The notes: generated by a model not told the origin, from the sequence alone. A stretch of DNA of 13,202 nt from DASZGI01 sp035938995 (GCF_035938995.1 NZ_DASZGI010000034.1:1-13202); one strand, 5' to 3'. Shown: positions 1 to 9,264, counted from the stretch's first letter. Made by a program: numbers and translations.

Positions 1-726
1 TGATCTGGCGGCCGTGCATACTGCGGAACTCGTCGAGCGAGCGCCGGGCGATCTCCACCTCTTCCTGGGCGCGCTCGCGGGCGGACTGGATCTCCTTCTC
101 GACGGCACGCTGGCGCGCCTTGATCTCGGCGTCGCGCGCGCCCTCCTTCTCGAGCGCCTTGAGCTCCTCCTCGAGGGCCTTGAAGCGGCGGTCGATGTCG
201 AGGTCGCGCTTCTTCTCGATGTCCGCGATCTCCTCGGCCATCTCGTTCTCGAGGCTCGGGAGGTCCTGGTGGCGCTTCTCCTCGTCGACCCAGGTGACCA
301 GGTTGGCGGCGAAGTAGATGACCTTCTCCAGCTGCTTGGCCTTGAGCTCCTCACGGGGCTCGGTGCCCATGAGCAGGTAGGCGAGCCAGCTGCGGGTGCC
401 GCGCAGGTACCAGATGTGCACGACCGGCGCGGCCAGTTCGATGTGGCCCATGCGGTCGCGGCGAACCTTCGAACGCGTGACCTCGACGCCGCAGCGCTCG
501 CAGATGATGCCCTTGAAGCGCACGCGCTTGTACTTGCCGCAGTAGCACTCCCAGTCCTTGGTCGGACCGAAGATCTTCTCGCAGAAGAGCCCGTCCTTCT
601 CGGGGCGCAGCGTGCGGTAGTTGATCGTCTCCGGCTTCTTGACCTCGCCGTTGGACCAGCCGCGGATGGAGTCGCCGGTGGCGAGCCCGATGCGCAGCTG
701 GTCGAAGGTGTTGACATCCAGAGCCA

Positions 727-727
<1 letters not shown>
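1..727 (-). CDS. rpoC: DNA-directed RNA polymerase subunit beta' (N-terminal 242 residues, runs off the left edge)
   Basis: This is the beta' subunit, which with beta forms the catalytic cleft of RNA polymerase. Only the N-terminus is present. Visible landmarks are the opening MALDVNTFDQLRIGLA, the segment KKPETINYRTLRPEKDGLFC, and the zinc-binding cysteines C61, C63, C76 and C79 around GKYKRVRFKGIICERCG. HIELAAPVVHIWY follows at about residues 95-107, then a long charged helical segment at about 150-235. The ATG overlaps the rpoB stop codon (TAATG), and an AGAGGAG ribosome-binding site lies inside the last rpoB codons, so the two are translationally coupled. Odd point: residues 110-132 read GTRSWLAYLL...EELKAKQ where mycobacterial, streptomycete and E. 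coli beta' have a shorter G/LPSR-type segment, about 7 residues fewer. The catalytic NADFDGD region lies outside the window. Confidence 0.97.
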
Positions 728-4251
<3,524 letters not shown>

Positions 4252-4293
4252 GGTGACGGGGTCCTTCCGAGGGCTCGGACTCACTGCGCGCCG

Positions 4294-4319
4294 CCTGTAC
4301 GATCATGCCCCGGTACAGG
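4294..4319. promoter_or_regulatory. Inverted repeat CCTGTAC-N12-GTACAGG in the rpoB leader
   Basis: Perfect 7-bp arms at 4294-4300 and 4313-4319 are separated by 12 nt. The dyad lies about 42 nt upstream of the TTG start of rpoB and downstream of the best candidate promoter, so it would be transcribed. It could be an mRNA hairpin or a protein-binding dyad; the sequence does not decide. Confidence 0.4.
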
Positions 4320-4408
4320 ATCCGCCCACGGGTCGCCGGACGGTGGGTGGAGGAGTTACCGACCGACTCCGGAGCGTGCGAGGATGGTAGAAGGCAGCGC
4401 AAACGAGC

Positions 4409-4437
4409 AGTGTAGCCGAAAGGCCAACTGCTGTCGA
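4409..4437 (-). promoter_or_regulatory. Candidate rpoB promoter (TCGACA-17 nt-TACACT)
   Basis: On the minus strand, TCGACA (4437-4432) is followed by a 17-nt spacer and TACACT (4414-4409), a good match to the principal-sigma consensus TTGACA / TANNNT. Transcription would begin near 4402, giving a leader of roughly 150 nt before the rpoB TTG. Confidence 0.55.
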
Positions 4438-4708
4438 GCCCGGTTCCTCGACTTGGTTCTTTTCCCAGGTCGGCGGCGGTAACCGGGCGCGTCGCGCCAG
4501 CGGACGCGAAGCGTGCTGAGCGCTGTCCCGGGTCCTCCACCCGGGTGCGGTGAGCCCTCCCGCCGCGCCCGGTCGAGGAAACTACTCCTCGCCACCGACA
4601 AGGACCATCGAACACAAGTCCTCGTACCGGTCCGACTTCAGTCCGCGGATCCGCCCCGATGTGCGCTGCCATGGAAACAGGGCGGTCGCGGTGCAACCAG
4701 ACGTCCGA

Positions 4709-4737
4709 AGAATCGCGCGCCTAGAGCTTTTCGTCAA
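4709..4737 (-). promoter_or_regulatory. Second candidate promoter in the rpoB leader (TTGACG-17 nt-GATTCT)
   Basis: TTGACG at 4737-4732 and GATTCT at 4714-4709 have ideal spacing, though the -10 lacks the initial T. It would give a leader of about 450 nt. Weaker than the site at 4409-4437. Confidence 0.3.
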
Positions 4738-4896
4738 GACTTACCAGCCACGCGGGGTGTCTCGTCGCCGGTCAGGGCCGGTATCGGGGACCACCTGCGC
4801 TATCCGCATTGTGAGGATGCTGGTGGAGTGTCACTCGAGTGGAGCGCCCGGTTGACTCTTTCGGGTGCATGTGGAGAACAAGGGGTGAAAATCCGG

Positions 4897-4932
4897 CGGG
4901 GGCGCGATCCGGTCTCCCGGATCGCGCCCCCG
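4897..4932 (-). terminator. Attenuator/terminator hairpin downstream of rplL
   Basis: Perfect 16-bp stem (4897-4912 with 4917-4932) and a 4-nt loop, starting 62 nt after the rplL stop codon. On the minus strand the stem is followed by CCGGATTTTC, a short U-run; on the plus strand no T-run follows. E. coli has a partial terminator in the same rplL-rpoB position, so a role in setting the ribosomal-protein to polymerase ratio is plausible. Confidence 0.65.
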
Positions 4933-4994
4933 TGGGACGCAAGTCGACCGCCCGGCGTTGTCGCACGCCGTGCGCGGTAACCGCGGCGTGTCCG

Positions 4995-5378
4995 CTACTT
5001 GACGGTGACGCCGGCGCCGACGGCCTTGAGGGCGTCGGCGGCCTTTTCCGCGGCCTCCTTGTTGACCTTCTCGAGCAGCGCCTTCGGCGCGCCGTCGACG
5101 AGGTCCTTGGCCTCCTTCAGACCCAGCGAGGTCAGCTCGCGCACGACCTTGATGACCTGGATCTTCTTCTCGCCGGCGGACTCGAGGATGACGTCGAACT
5201 CGTCCTGCTCGACGACTTCCTCGGCGGCGGCGGCCGGACCGGCCTGGACGACGGCGGCGGCCGGGGCCGCGGCCTTGACGTCGAAGGTGTCCTCGAACAG
5301 CTTGACGAACTCGGACAGCTCGATGAGGGTCATCTCCTTGAAGGACTCAAGGAGCGCTTCGTTGCTCAGCTTCGCCAT
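4995..5378 (-). CDS. rplL: 50S ribosomal protein L7/L12
   Basis: Stalk protein, 127 residues, that recruits translational GTPases to the ribosome. The N-terminal dimerisation domain (LSNEALLESFKEMTLIELSEF, about 4-24), an Ala/Pro hinge (AAAPAAAVVQAGPAAAA, about 36-54) and the C-terminal globular domain with EKKIQVIKVVRELT and LGLKEAKDLVDGAPK are all present. Length is normal for actinobacteria. AGGAAA lies about 9 nt before the ATG. It follows rplJ after a 64-nt gap in the usual rplJ-rplL order, and its N-terminal domain should dock onto the L10 C-terminal helix encoded by the neighbour. Confidence 0.97.
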   Translation of the reverse strand: MAKLSNEALLESFKEMTLIELSEFVKLFEDTFDVKAAAPAAAVVQAGPAAAAEEVVEQDEFDVILESAGEKKIQVIKVVRELTSLGLKEAKDLVDGAPKALLEKVNKEAAEKAADALKAVGAGVTVK

Positions 5379-5442
5379 GATCGGCGTTTCCTTTCGATGG
5401 GGCGGCGGTGCGCCGGAAAACTACGAGTGGGGGCGGGACTTG

Positions 5443-6099
5443 CTACTCGGCCGGGGCCGCGTCGCTCGGTGCTGCGTCGGACACGGCGGTGTCGGATACA
5501 GCGGTGTCAGATACAACGGCGTCGGACACAGCGTCGTCAGACACTGCGTTATCGGACACCGCGTTATCGGACACGGCGGCACCGCCCTGCTCGACCTTGG
5601 CGCGCAGCGCGTCCGCGGTGCGGGCGAACTGCGTCAGCGGCGCCTGGAAGAGCGCGGCGGCATTCGCCAGCGACGCCTTCATGGCGCCGGCCGCCTTGGC
5701 CAGCAGGACCTCTCGCGACTCGAGGTCGGCGAGCTTGGTGACGTCGGTGGCGGACAGCGCTTTGCCGTCCATCACGCCGCCCTTGATCACCAGCAGCGGG
5801 TTCGCCTTCGCGAAGTCGCGCAGACCCTTGGCCGCCTCCACCGCGTCGCCCTTGACGAAGGCGATGGCGGAGGGGCCGGCGAGCAGCGCGTCCAGACCGG
5901 CGATGCCCGCCTCGGCGGCGGCACGCTTGGTCAGGGTGTTCTTCACGACGGCGTACTGCGTGTCCGCGCCCAGGGAACGACGCAGCTGCTTGAGCTGCTT
6001 CACGGTGAGCCCGCGGTACTCGGTCAGCAATGCCGCGCTGGACCCACGGAACTGCTCCGTGATCTCCTCGACGGCGGCCTGACGCTCAGCCTTCGCCAT
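5443..6099 (-). CDS. rplJ: 50S ribosomal protein L10 with repetitive C-terminal extension
   Basis: Base of the ribosomal stalk: the N-terminal domain binds 23S rRNA and the C-terminal helix carries L12 dimers. Residues 1-172 look like a complete actinobacterial L10: SSAALLTEYRGLTVKQLKQLR, YAVVKNTLTKRAA, GLRDFAKANPLLVIKGGV, LADLESREVLL, then the helix LFQAPLTQFARTADALRAKVEQGG. The Streptomyces protein, as I recall it, stops near this point at about 176 residues. Here the chain continues to 218 with eight five-residue units (VSDNA, VSDNA, VSDDA, VSDAV, VSDTA, VSDTA, VSDAA, PSDAA) and PAE. The ATG at 6099 was chosen because GGAGG lies just upstream and MAKAERQAAV aligns with L10 N-termini; a longer in-frame ORF to 6258 runs through the leader and is not credible. 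Confidence 0.95.
   Translation of the reverse strand: MAKAERQAAVEEITEQFRGSSAALLTEYRGLTVKQLKQLRRSLGADTQYAVVKNTLTKRAAAEAGIAGLDALLAGPSAIAFVKGDAVEAAKGLRDFAKANPLLVIKGGVMDGKALSATDVTKLADLESREVLLAKAAGAMKASLANAAALFQAPLTQFARTADALRAKVEQGGAAVSDNAVSDNAVSDDAVSDAVVSDTAVSDTAVSDAAPSDAAPAE
5455..5574 (-). repeat. Eight 15-bp in-frame units encoding V/P-S-D-x-A pentapeptides in rplJ
   Basis: 120 bp, eight consecutive five-codon units, codons 176-215 of rplJ. Third positions vary between units and include codons unusual for this GC-rich gene set (GTA, GTT, TCT, GCT, GAT). The protein repeat is therefore better conserved than the DNA repeat. The encoded tail has a net negative charge and is probably disordered. 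Confidence 0.9.
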
Positions 6100-6400
6100 G
6101 GCCCTCCTTCCGGGACGGTTGTTTCGGACCGCCGGCCCCGCACGCCTGGGAAGGAAAAGCAGAAAGCCCCGGCGCAAGCGCACGGGGCGTGCCACGCCGA
6201 GGCCGGACTGTGCCATGCACAACCAGGCAGCCCCAGCGCGAAGCGGGACACTCCACACACCTGCGCGGGCCGCCCGCGGGGCGCCTCCTCACCCGCCAGG
6301 CGGGTGGTTCGACGTTCCACGGGACCTTCGGCTGCCTTCCCCGCCCGGAGGTCCGGGCAGGCTGGCGCGACCAGCGGTCATTGGATGCTGTCAAGCATAC
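6100..6400 (-). promoter_or_regulatory. Structured rplJ leader (probable L10 leader region)
   Basis: About 300 nt of leader before rplJ holds a run of hairpins on the minus strand: GCTGG/CCAGC (6361-6375), GCCCGGA/TCCGGGC (6343-6358), ACCCGC/GCGGGT (6291-6305), and a terminator-like hairpin at 6155-6188. Leaders of rplJ are known autoregulatory sites for the L10-L12 complex in several bacteria. I did not identify the specific conserved L10-leader motif, so the assignment rests on position and structure. Confidence 0.45.
6155..6188 (-). terminator. Terminator-like attenuator in the rplJ leader
   Basis: On the minus strand GCCCCG-T-GCGC pairs with GCGC-CGGGGC around a minimal loop and is followed by TTTCTGCTTTTCC. 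It lies 56 nt upstream of the rplJ ATG, with no gene ending just before it, so it is better read as a leader attenuator than as a gene-end terminator. Confidence 0.55.
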
Positions 6401-6424
6401 ATGACGTGGGGGCAGGCAATTCAA
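6387..6424 (-). promoter_or_regulatory. Candidate rplJ promoter region
   Basis: Minus strand TATGCT (6399-6394) is a fair -10 box, with TTGAAT 19 nt upstream (6424-6419) as a poorly spaced -35. Overlapping it is a perfect TTGACA (6394-6389), but no convincing -10 lies 16-19 nt further on. The same CTTGACAGC string occurs upstream of rplK. Flanking 7-bp arms TCAAGCA / TGCTTGA (6391-6397 and 6432-6438) enclose the region. Confidence 0.4.
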
Positions 6425-6651
6425 ACTTCATTGCTTGATGGGCTTCATCGGCCCACTCACTTCCCCAGCTACTCCCTTATCCGATGTTCATATGTTAACA
6501 AGATCGAGTGGCCCCCAGTTCACTGCCGCGCCGGCACGTGGCCCTCCGGCTCACCACACTGCGCCGACGAACAGCCGAACGCCGCGCCCTGATTCACAGG
6601 ACGCGGCGCACAAAGCAACCACCCGTACGGGCGGGATCGACGTAACTCGGC
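6425..6651. other. Gap between lipoprotein terminator and rplJ promoter, with an AT-rich patch
   Basis: No gene seen. Around 6478-6505 the sequence is markedly richer in A/T than its surroundings (contains CATATG and GTTAAC), which could be an upstream promoter element for rplJ. The right part holds the lipoprotein gene's terminator. Confidence 0.35.
6580..6608 (-). terminator. Terminator downstream of the lipoprotein gene
   Basis: 12-bp stem CGCCGCG-TCCTG / CAGGG-CGCGGCG on the minus strand with a 5-nt loop. One pair is G-U in the minus-strand RNA but a C-A mismatch on the plus strand, which favours use on the minus strand. It starts 43 nt after the lipoprotein stop. The U-tract is poor. 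Confidence 0.6.
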
Positions 6652-7524
6652 TCAGCTGGTCGGCGAGGACAGCGCTCCGCCCAGCATCGACGAGGCGTCG
6701 GCGACCTGGTCAGCCGGCGGCGCGGTGATCGACACCGGTGCGCCCCAGCCGGACAGGTGCAGGTCGACCTTCTCGGCGCCCGCGCTGGTGGTCATGCTGA
6801 TGGTCTCCTCGACCGGCAGCCCGTCCGAGGCGACCCAGACGTCGATCTTCTCGTTGCTCACGCCGGCGCTGCTCAGCATCGACTTGAGCTGGGATATCTG
6901 AGCCGGGGTCAGGTTCTTCGCAGCCTGCGAGCTGTCGAAGGCGGTAGCCGGGTCCACGGTGCCGCTGTAGTGGGTGGCCTGCACGCCGTCCACCGTGTCG
7001 GTACCGACCTTCGTGACGTCTCCGGACGCCAGCAGCGGCTGGAGCTGCGAGGTCGGGTCGGTGTTCTTCGCGGAGTCGACCAGCTGCTGGATCGTCGAGC
7101 CCAGCGACCCCATCGAGCTGAGGCTGATCTTCGCCCACGGCTTGCCGCCCAGTTCCGCCGAGAGCGCCGGGATCTTCATGTACAGGTCGTTGTCGAGCCA
7201 GATCTCCGAGATCTGCATCCCGGCGATGCCCATGTTCATCGACATCTCGATGTTGTTGCCGAACTGCTCTTGGGCATCGAGCGTGCCGGTCCCCTGCGGG
7301 CTGCTGATGGTGCCGTGCACCCTGACCGTCTTGTCGTTCGCGGCCTTGCTGAGCGCCGCCTGGATCTCGGAGACCGGCGAGAGGTTGATCGCCGCCCCGC
7401 CGTTCGCGTTGTTGTTGCTTCCCCCGTTCGAGCTGGTGTTGCCGCTCCCGTTGTTCGTGCATGCCGCGGTCAGCGCGAGCGCCAAAACCGCACCGCCTGC
7501 CAGGAACCCGTATCGCTTGGACAT
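6652..7524 (-). CDS. Secreted lipoprotein, LppX/LprAFG-like
   Basis: Predicted lipid-anchored exported protein, 290 residues. The signal peptide is MSKRYGFLAGGAVLALALTAAC, with a basic start, a hydrophobic core and lipobox LTAAC (lipidated Cys22). An Asn/Gly/Ser-rich linker follows (residues 23-43). The mature domain contains VRVHGTISS, EIWLDNDLYMKIP, GVQATHYSGTVDPATAF and KIDVWVASDGLPVEETISM, a pattern I associate with LppX/LprAFG-type lipoproteins, whose fold resembles lipid-binding carriers; the ligand cannot be inferred. ATG at 7524 is preferred because GGAAGG lies 9 nt upstream; ATG at 7542 (6 more residues, GGAGG 12 nt upstream) is possible. Streptomyces also carries lipoprotein genes between rplA and rplJ, as I recall. 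Hairpins upstream (7656-7691) and downstream (6580-6608) suggest separate transcription. Confidence 0.8.
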   Translation of the reverse strand: MSKRYGFLAGGAVLALALTAACTNNGSGNTSSNGGSNNNANGGAAINLSPVSEIQAALSKAANDKTVRVHGTISSPQGTGTLDAQEQFGNNIEMSMNMGIAGMQISEIWLDNDLYMKIPALSAELGGKPWAKISLSSMGSLGSTIQQLVDSAKNTDPTSQLQPLLASGDVTKVGTDTVDGVQATHYSGTVDPATAFDSSQAAKNLTPAQISQLKSMLSSAGVSNEKIDVWVASDGLPVEETISMTTSAGAEKVDLHLSGWGAPVSITAPPADQVADASSMLGGALSSPTS

Positions 7525-7655
7525 GTGCCAGAACCTTCCCATGGGTAGTGGACACCTCCCCCGTCACCCGATCTGCTTAAAAGCTACCCTCCGCCGCCGA
7601 TGGGCGTACCGGCCGTACGTACCGATTTGGCACTGAAACGGCCGCCGAAACGATG

Positions 7656-7691
7656 ACGGCGCCTCGCCACCGGTTGGTGGCGAGGCGCCGT
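7656..7691 (-). terminator. Terminator of the rplK-rplA unit
   Basis: Perfect 16-bp stem (7656-7671 with 7676-7691) with a GGTT/AACC loop, 47 nt after the rplA stop codon. The minus-strand tail is CATCGTTTCG, a weak U-run. Its strength and position make it the likely end of the rplKA transcript. Between it and the lipoprotein gene is a short dyad CGTAC-CGGCC-GTACG (7605-7619) and a possible -10 TAGCTT (7586-7581) with no clear -35. Confidence 0.7.
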
Positions 7692-7738
7692 GGACGCCTG
7701 AGGGCGTGGAGTTCGCGCGCGTCCCGGACGCGGTTCGG

Positions 7739-8452
7739 CTACGCCTCTTCGTCGGCGAGCAGGGACCGGGTGCGGTTCGGGTCCACCGGGACGCCGGGGC
7801 CCATCGTCGTGGTGAAGGTGATCTTCTTCAGGTACCGGCCCTTCGCGGCGGACGGCTTGACCCGCAGGATCTCGTCCAGCGCGGCGGCGTAGTTCTCCAC
7901 CAGCTGCTGGTCGGTGAACGAGGCCTTGCCGATCACCAGGTGCAGGTTCGCGTGCCGGTCGACCCGGAACTCGATCTTGCCGCCCTTGATCTCGGTGACG
8001 GCCTTCACCACGTCCGGGGTGACCGTGCCGGTCTTCGGGTTCGGCATCAGGCCGCGCGGGCCGAGCACCCGGCCCAGCCGGCCGACCTTGCCCATCAGGT
8101 CGGGGGTGGCGACGACGGCGTCGAAGTCGAGGAAGCCCTTGGATACCTCGTCGATCAGCTCGTCGCCGCCGACGAAGTCCGCGCCCGCGGCGCGGGCGGC
8201 CTCTGCACGGTCGCCGGTGGCGAAGACCAGGACCCGGGCGGTCTTACCGGTGCCGTGCGGGAGGATGACGGTCGAGCGGACCATCTGGTCGGCCTTGCGG
8301 GGGTCGACCCCGAGCCGGAGGGCGACCTCCACGGTCGCGTCGAACTTCACCTTTGAGGTGGCCTTGGCCAGGCGCACCGCCTCCAGCGGGCTGTACAGCG
8401 CCTCGCGGTCCACGGTGGCCGCGGCGGACTGGTAGTTCTTGCTGCGCTTCAT
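7739..8452 (-). CDS. rplA: 50S ribosomal protein L1
   Basis: L1 stalk protein binding 23S rRNA near the E site, 237 residues, a normal length. It has MKRSKNYQSAAATVDREALYSP at the start, VKFDATVEVALRLGVDPRKADQ, and the L1 signature GKVGRLGRVLGPRGLMPNPKTG in the middle. IGKASFTDQQLVENYAAALDEI and PSAAKGRYLKKITFTTTMGPGV follow near the end. The ATG at 8452 has AGGAG 9 nt upstream; an in-frame ATG at 8476 would place that ribosome-binding site inside the gene and is rejected. It follows rplK after 135 nt. L1 commonly represses its own rplK-rplA mRNA, but I did not identify its binding site here. Confidence 0.97.
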   Translation of the reverse strand: MKRSKNYQSAAATVDREALYSPLEAVRLAKATSKVKFDATVEVALRLGVDPRKADQMVRSTVILPHGTGKTARVLVFATGDRAEAARAAGADFVGGDELIDEVSKGFLDFDAVVATPDLMGKVGRLGRVLGPRGLMPNPKTGTVTPDVVKAVTEIKGGKIEFRVDRHANLHLVIGKASFTDQQLVENYAAALDEILRVKPSAAKGRYLKKITFTTTMGPGVPVDPNRTRSLLADEEA

Positions 8453-8535
8453 TGTCGAAAGCTCCTGTGGGATCAAACGGAGTCGTGGTCACCGCGGGCC
8501 GCGCGAGGCCCTGCCACGGTGGGCCGGATGCTTGA

Positions 8536-8551
8536 GGACGTAAGGACGTCC
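8536..8551 (-). promoter_or_regulatory. Small hairpin between rplK and rplA
   Basis: Perfect arms GGACGT / ACGTCC with a 4-nt loop, 36 nt after the rplK stop. No U-run follows, so it is more likely a processing or stability element than a terminator. Confidence 0.3.
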
Positions 8552-8587
8552 GCGCTCCGGCGCTGTGCTGCGCTGCGGTCGCCGGCC

Positions 8588-9019
8588 TCAGTCCTGGACG
8601 GTGACGCCCATCGAGCGGGCGGTACCGGCGATGATCTTCGCCGCGGCGTCCAGGTCGTTGGCGTTCAGGTCCTCGAGCTTGGTCTGGGCGATCTCGCGCA
8701 CCTGGGCCTGGGTCAGCGTGCCGACCTTGGTCTTGTGCGGCACCGCGCTGCCCTTCTCCAGGCCCGCGGCCTTGAGGATGAGCCGGGCGGCCGGCGGGGT
8801 CTTGGTGACGAAGGTGAAGGACCGGTCCTCGAAGACCGAGATCTCCACCGGGACGATCTGCCCGCGCTGCGCCTCGGTGGCCGCGTTGTACTGCTTGCAG
8901 AACTCCATGATGTTGACGCCGTGCTGGCCCAGCGCGGGACCGACCGGCGGGGCCGGGTTCGCCATACCGGCCTTGATTTGCAGCTTGATGACAGCCGCGA
9001 GCTTCTTCTTGGGAGGCAT
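8588..9019 (-). CDS. rplK: 50S ribosomal protein L11
   Basis: L11, 143 residues, binds the GTPase-associated region of 23S rRNA and is needed for RelA-type stringent signalling and thiopeptide binding. The N-terminal domain shows MPPKKKLAAVIKLQIKAGMA and the proline-rich NPAPPVGPALGQHGVNIMEF that forms the thiopeptide-contact loop. The C-terminal rRNA-binding domain shows FVTKTPPAARLILKAAG and the family signature around KLEDLNANDLDAAAKIIAG. The ATG at 9019 is chosen because MPPKKK is the family N-terminus and AGGA lies 8 nt upstream; a longer ORF from 9148 has no L11-like extension. Prolines of the NPAPP loop are intact, so no sequence sign of thiopeptide resistance is visible in the protein. 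Confidence 0.97.
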   Translation of the reverse strand: MPPKKKLAAVIKLQIKAGMANPAPPVGPALGQHGVNIMEFCKQYNAATEAQRGQIVPVEISVFEDRSFTFVTKTPPAARLILKAAGLEKGSAVPHKTKVGTLTQAQVREIAQTKLEDLNANDLDAAAKIIAGTARSMGVTVQD

Positions 9020-9114
9020 GCTCCGGGTCCTAACTGTGGAAGTGATGCCCTTGATCTGGCGCACGAGGGCCCCGACGCCTCGCCAGGCGCCTGGAAAGGG
9101 GGTCATGGCACAGC

Positions 9115-9148
9115 TGTCAAGGTTACCCGAACGCCCCGGTCGGGCCAA
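9115..9148 (-). promoter_or_regulatory. Candidate rplK promoter region
   Basis: Minus strand TTGGCC (9148-9143) then 17 nt then TAACCT (9125-9120) gives a fair principal-sigma promoter about 100 nt before rplK. TAACCT overlaps a perfect TTGACA (9120-9115) within CTTGACAGC, the same string found before rplJ. No good -10 follows that TTGACA. Confidence 0.4.
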
Positions 9149-9210
9149 AAAGGGTGATCTTGCAAGCGGTCCGCGCCCATCGGCGCGCTCCGCAGACGGC
9201 AGAACAGCGC

Positions 9211-9264
9211 CGCGGCGCCCCCGATTCCCGCACCCGCATAGGGCGTGGGACCAGCGGCGCCGCG
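9211..9264 (-). terminator. Long two-part hairpin between nusG and rplK
   Basis: A 9-bp outer stem (CGCGGCGCC 9211-9219 with 9256-9264) encloses a second imperfect stem (9226-9235 with 9241-9250). It begins 25 nt after the nusG stop codon. No strong U-run follows on the minus strand. Likely a nusG terminator or attenuator, with rplK restarted from its own promoter. Confidence 0.5.

Larger units (their letters stand above)
4252..4994 (-). other. Long rplL-rpoB intergenic/leader region
   Basis: No gene is supportable here; the short reading frames lack homology I recognise and are GC-bias shadows. Reading toward rpoB it holds an attenuator-like hairpin just after rplL, two candidate promoters, a GC hairpin (CCCGGGT / ACCCGGG at 4527-4545 with GGAGG in the minus-strand loop), and a 7-bp dyad shortly before the rpoB start. 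Rpo genes in other bacteria are often expressed both by read-through from rplJL and from their own promoter; this layout fits that, as inference. Confidence 0.6.

Noticed and set aside
4851..4880. Plus-strand TTGACT as a promoter -35 near 4853
   Set aside because: No suitable -10 at 16-19 nt and no plus-strand gene downstream.
5455..5574. CRISPR-like array in the 15-bp repeats
   Set aside because: Units are contiguous five-codon blocks inside rplJ with no spacers.
6100..6258. N-terminally extended L10 starting at 6258
   Set aside because: The extra 53 residues run through the hairpin-rich leader and past a terminator-like structure, while ATG at 6099 has GGAGG just upstream and matches L10 N-termini.
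4999..6438. 479-codon plus-strand frame opposite rplL, rplJ and the rplJ leader
   Set aside because: Crosses two real genes and a structured leader, with low-complexity composition; no domain seen.
9020..9148. Extended L11 start at 9148
   Set aside because: The extension overlaps the promoter candidate and is unlike L11; MPPKKK at 9019 is the family start.
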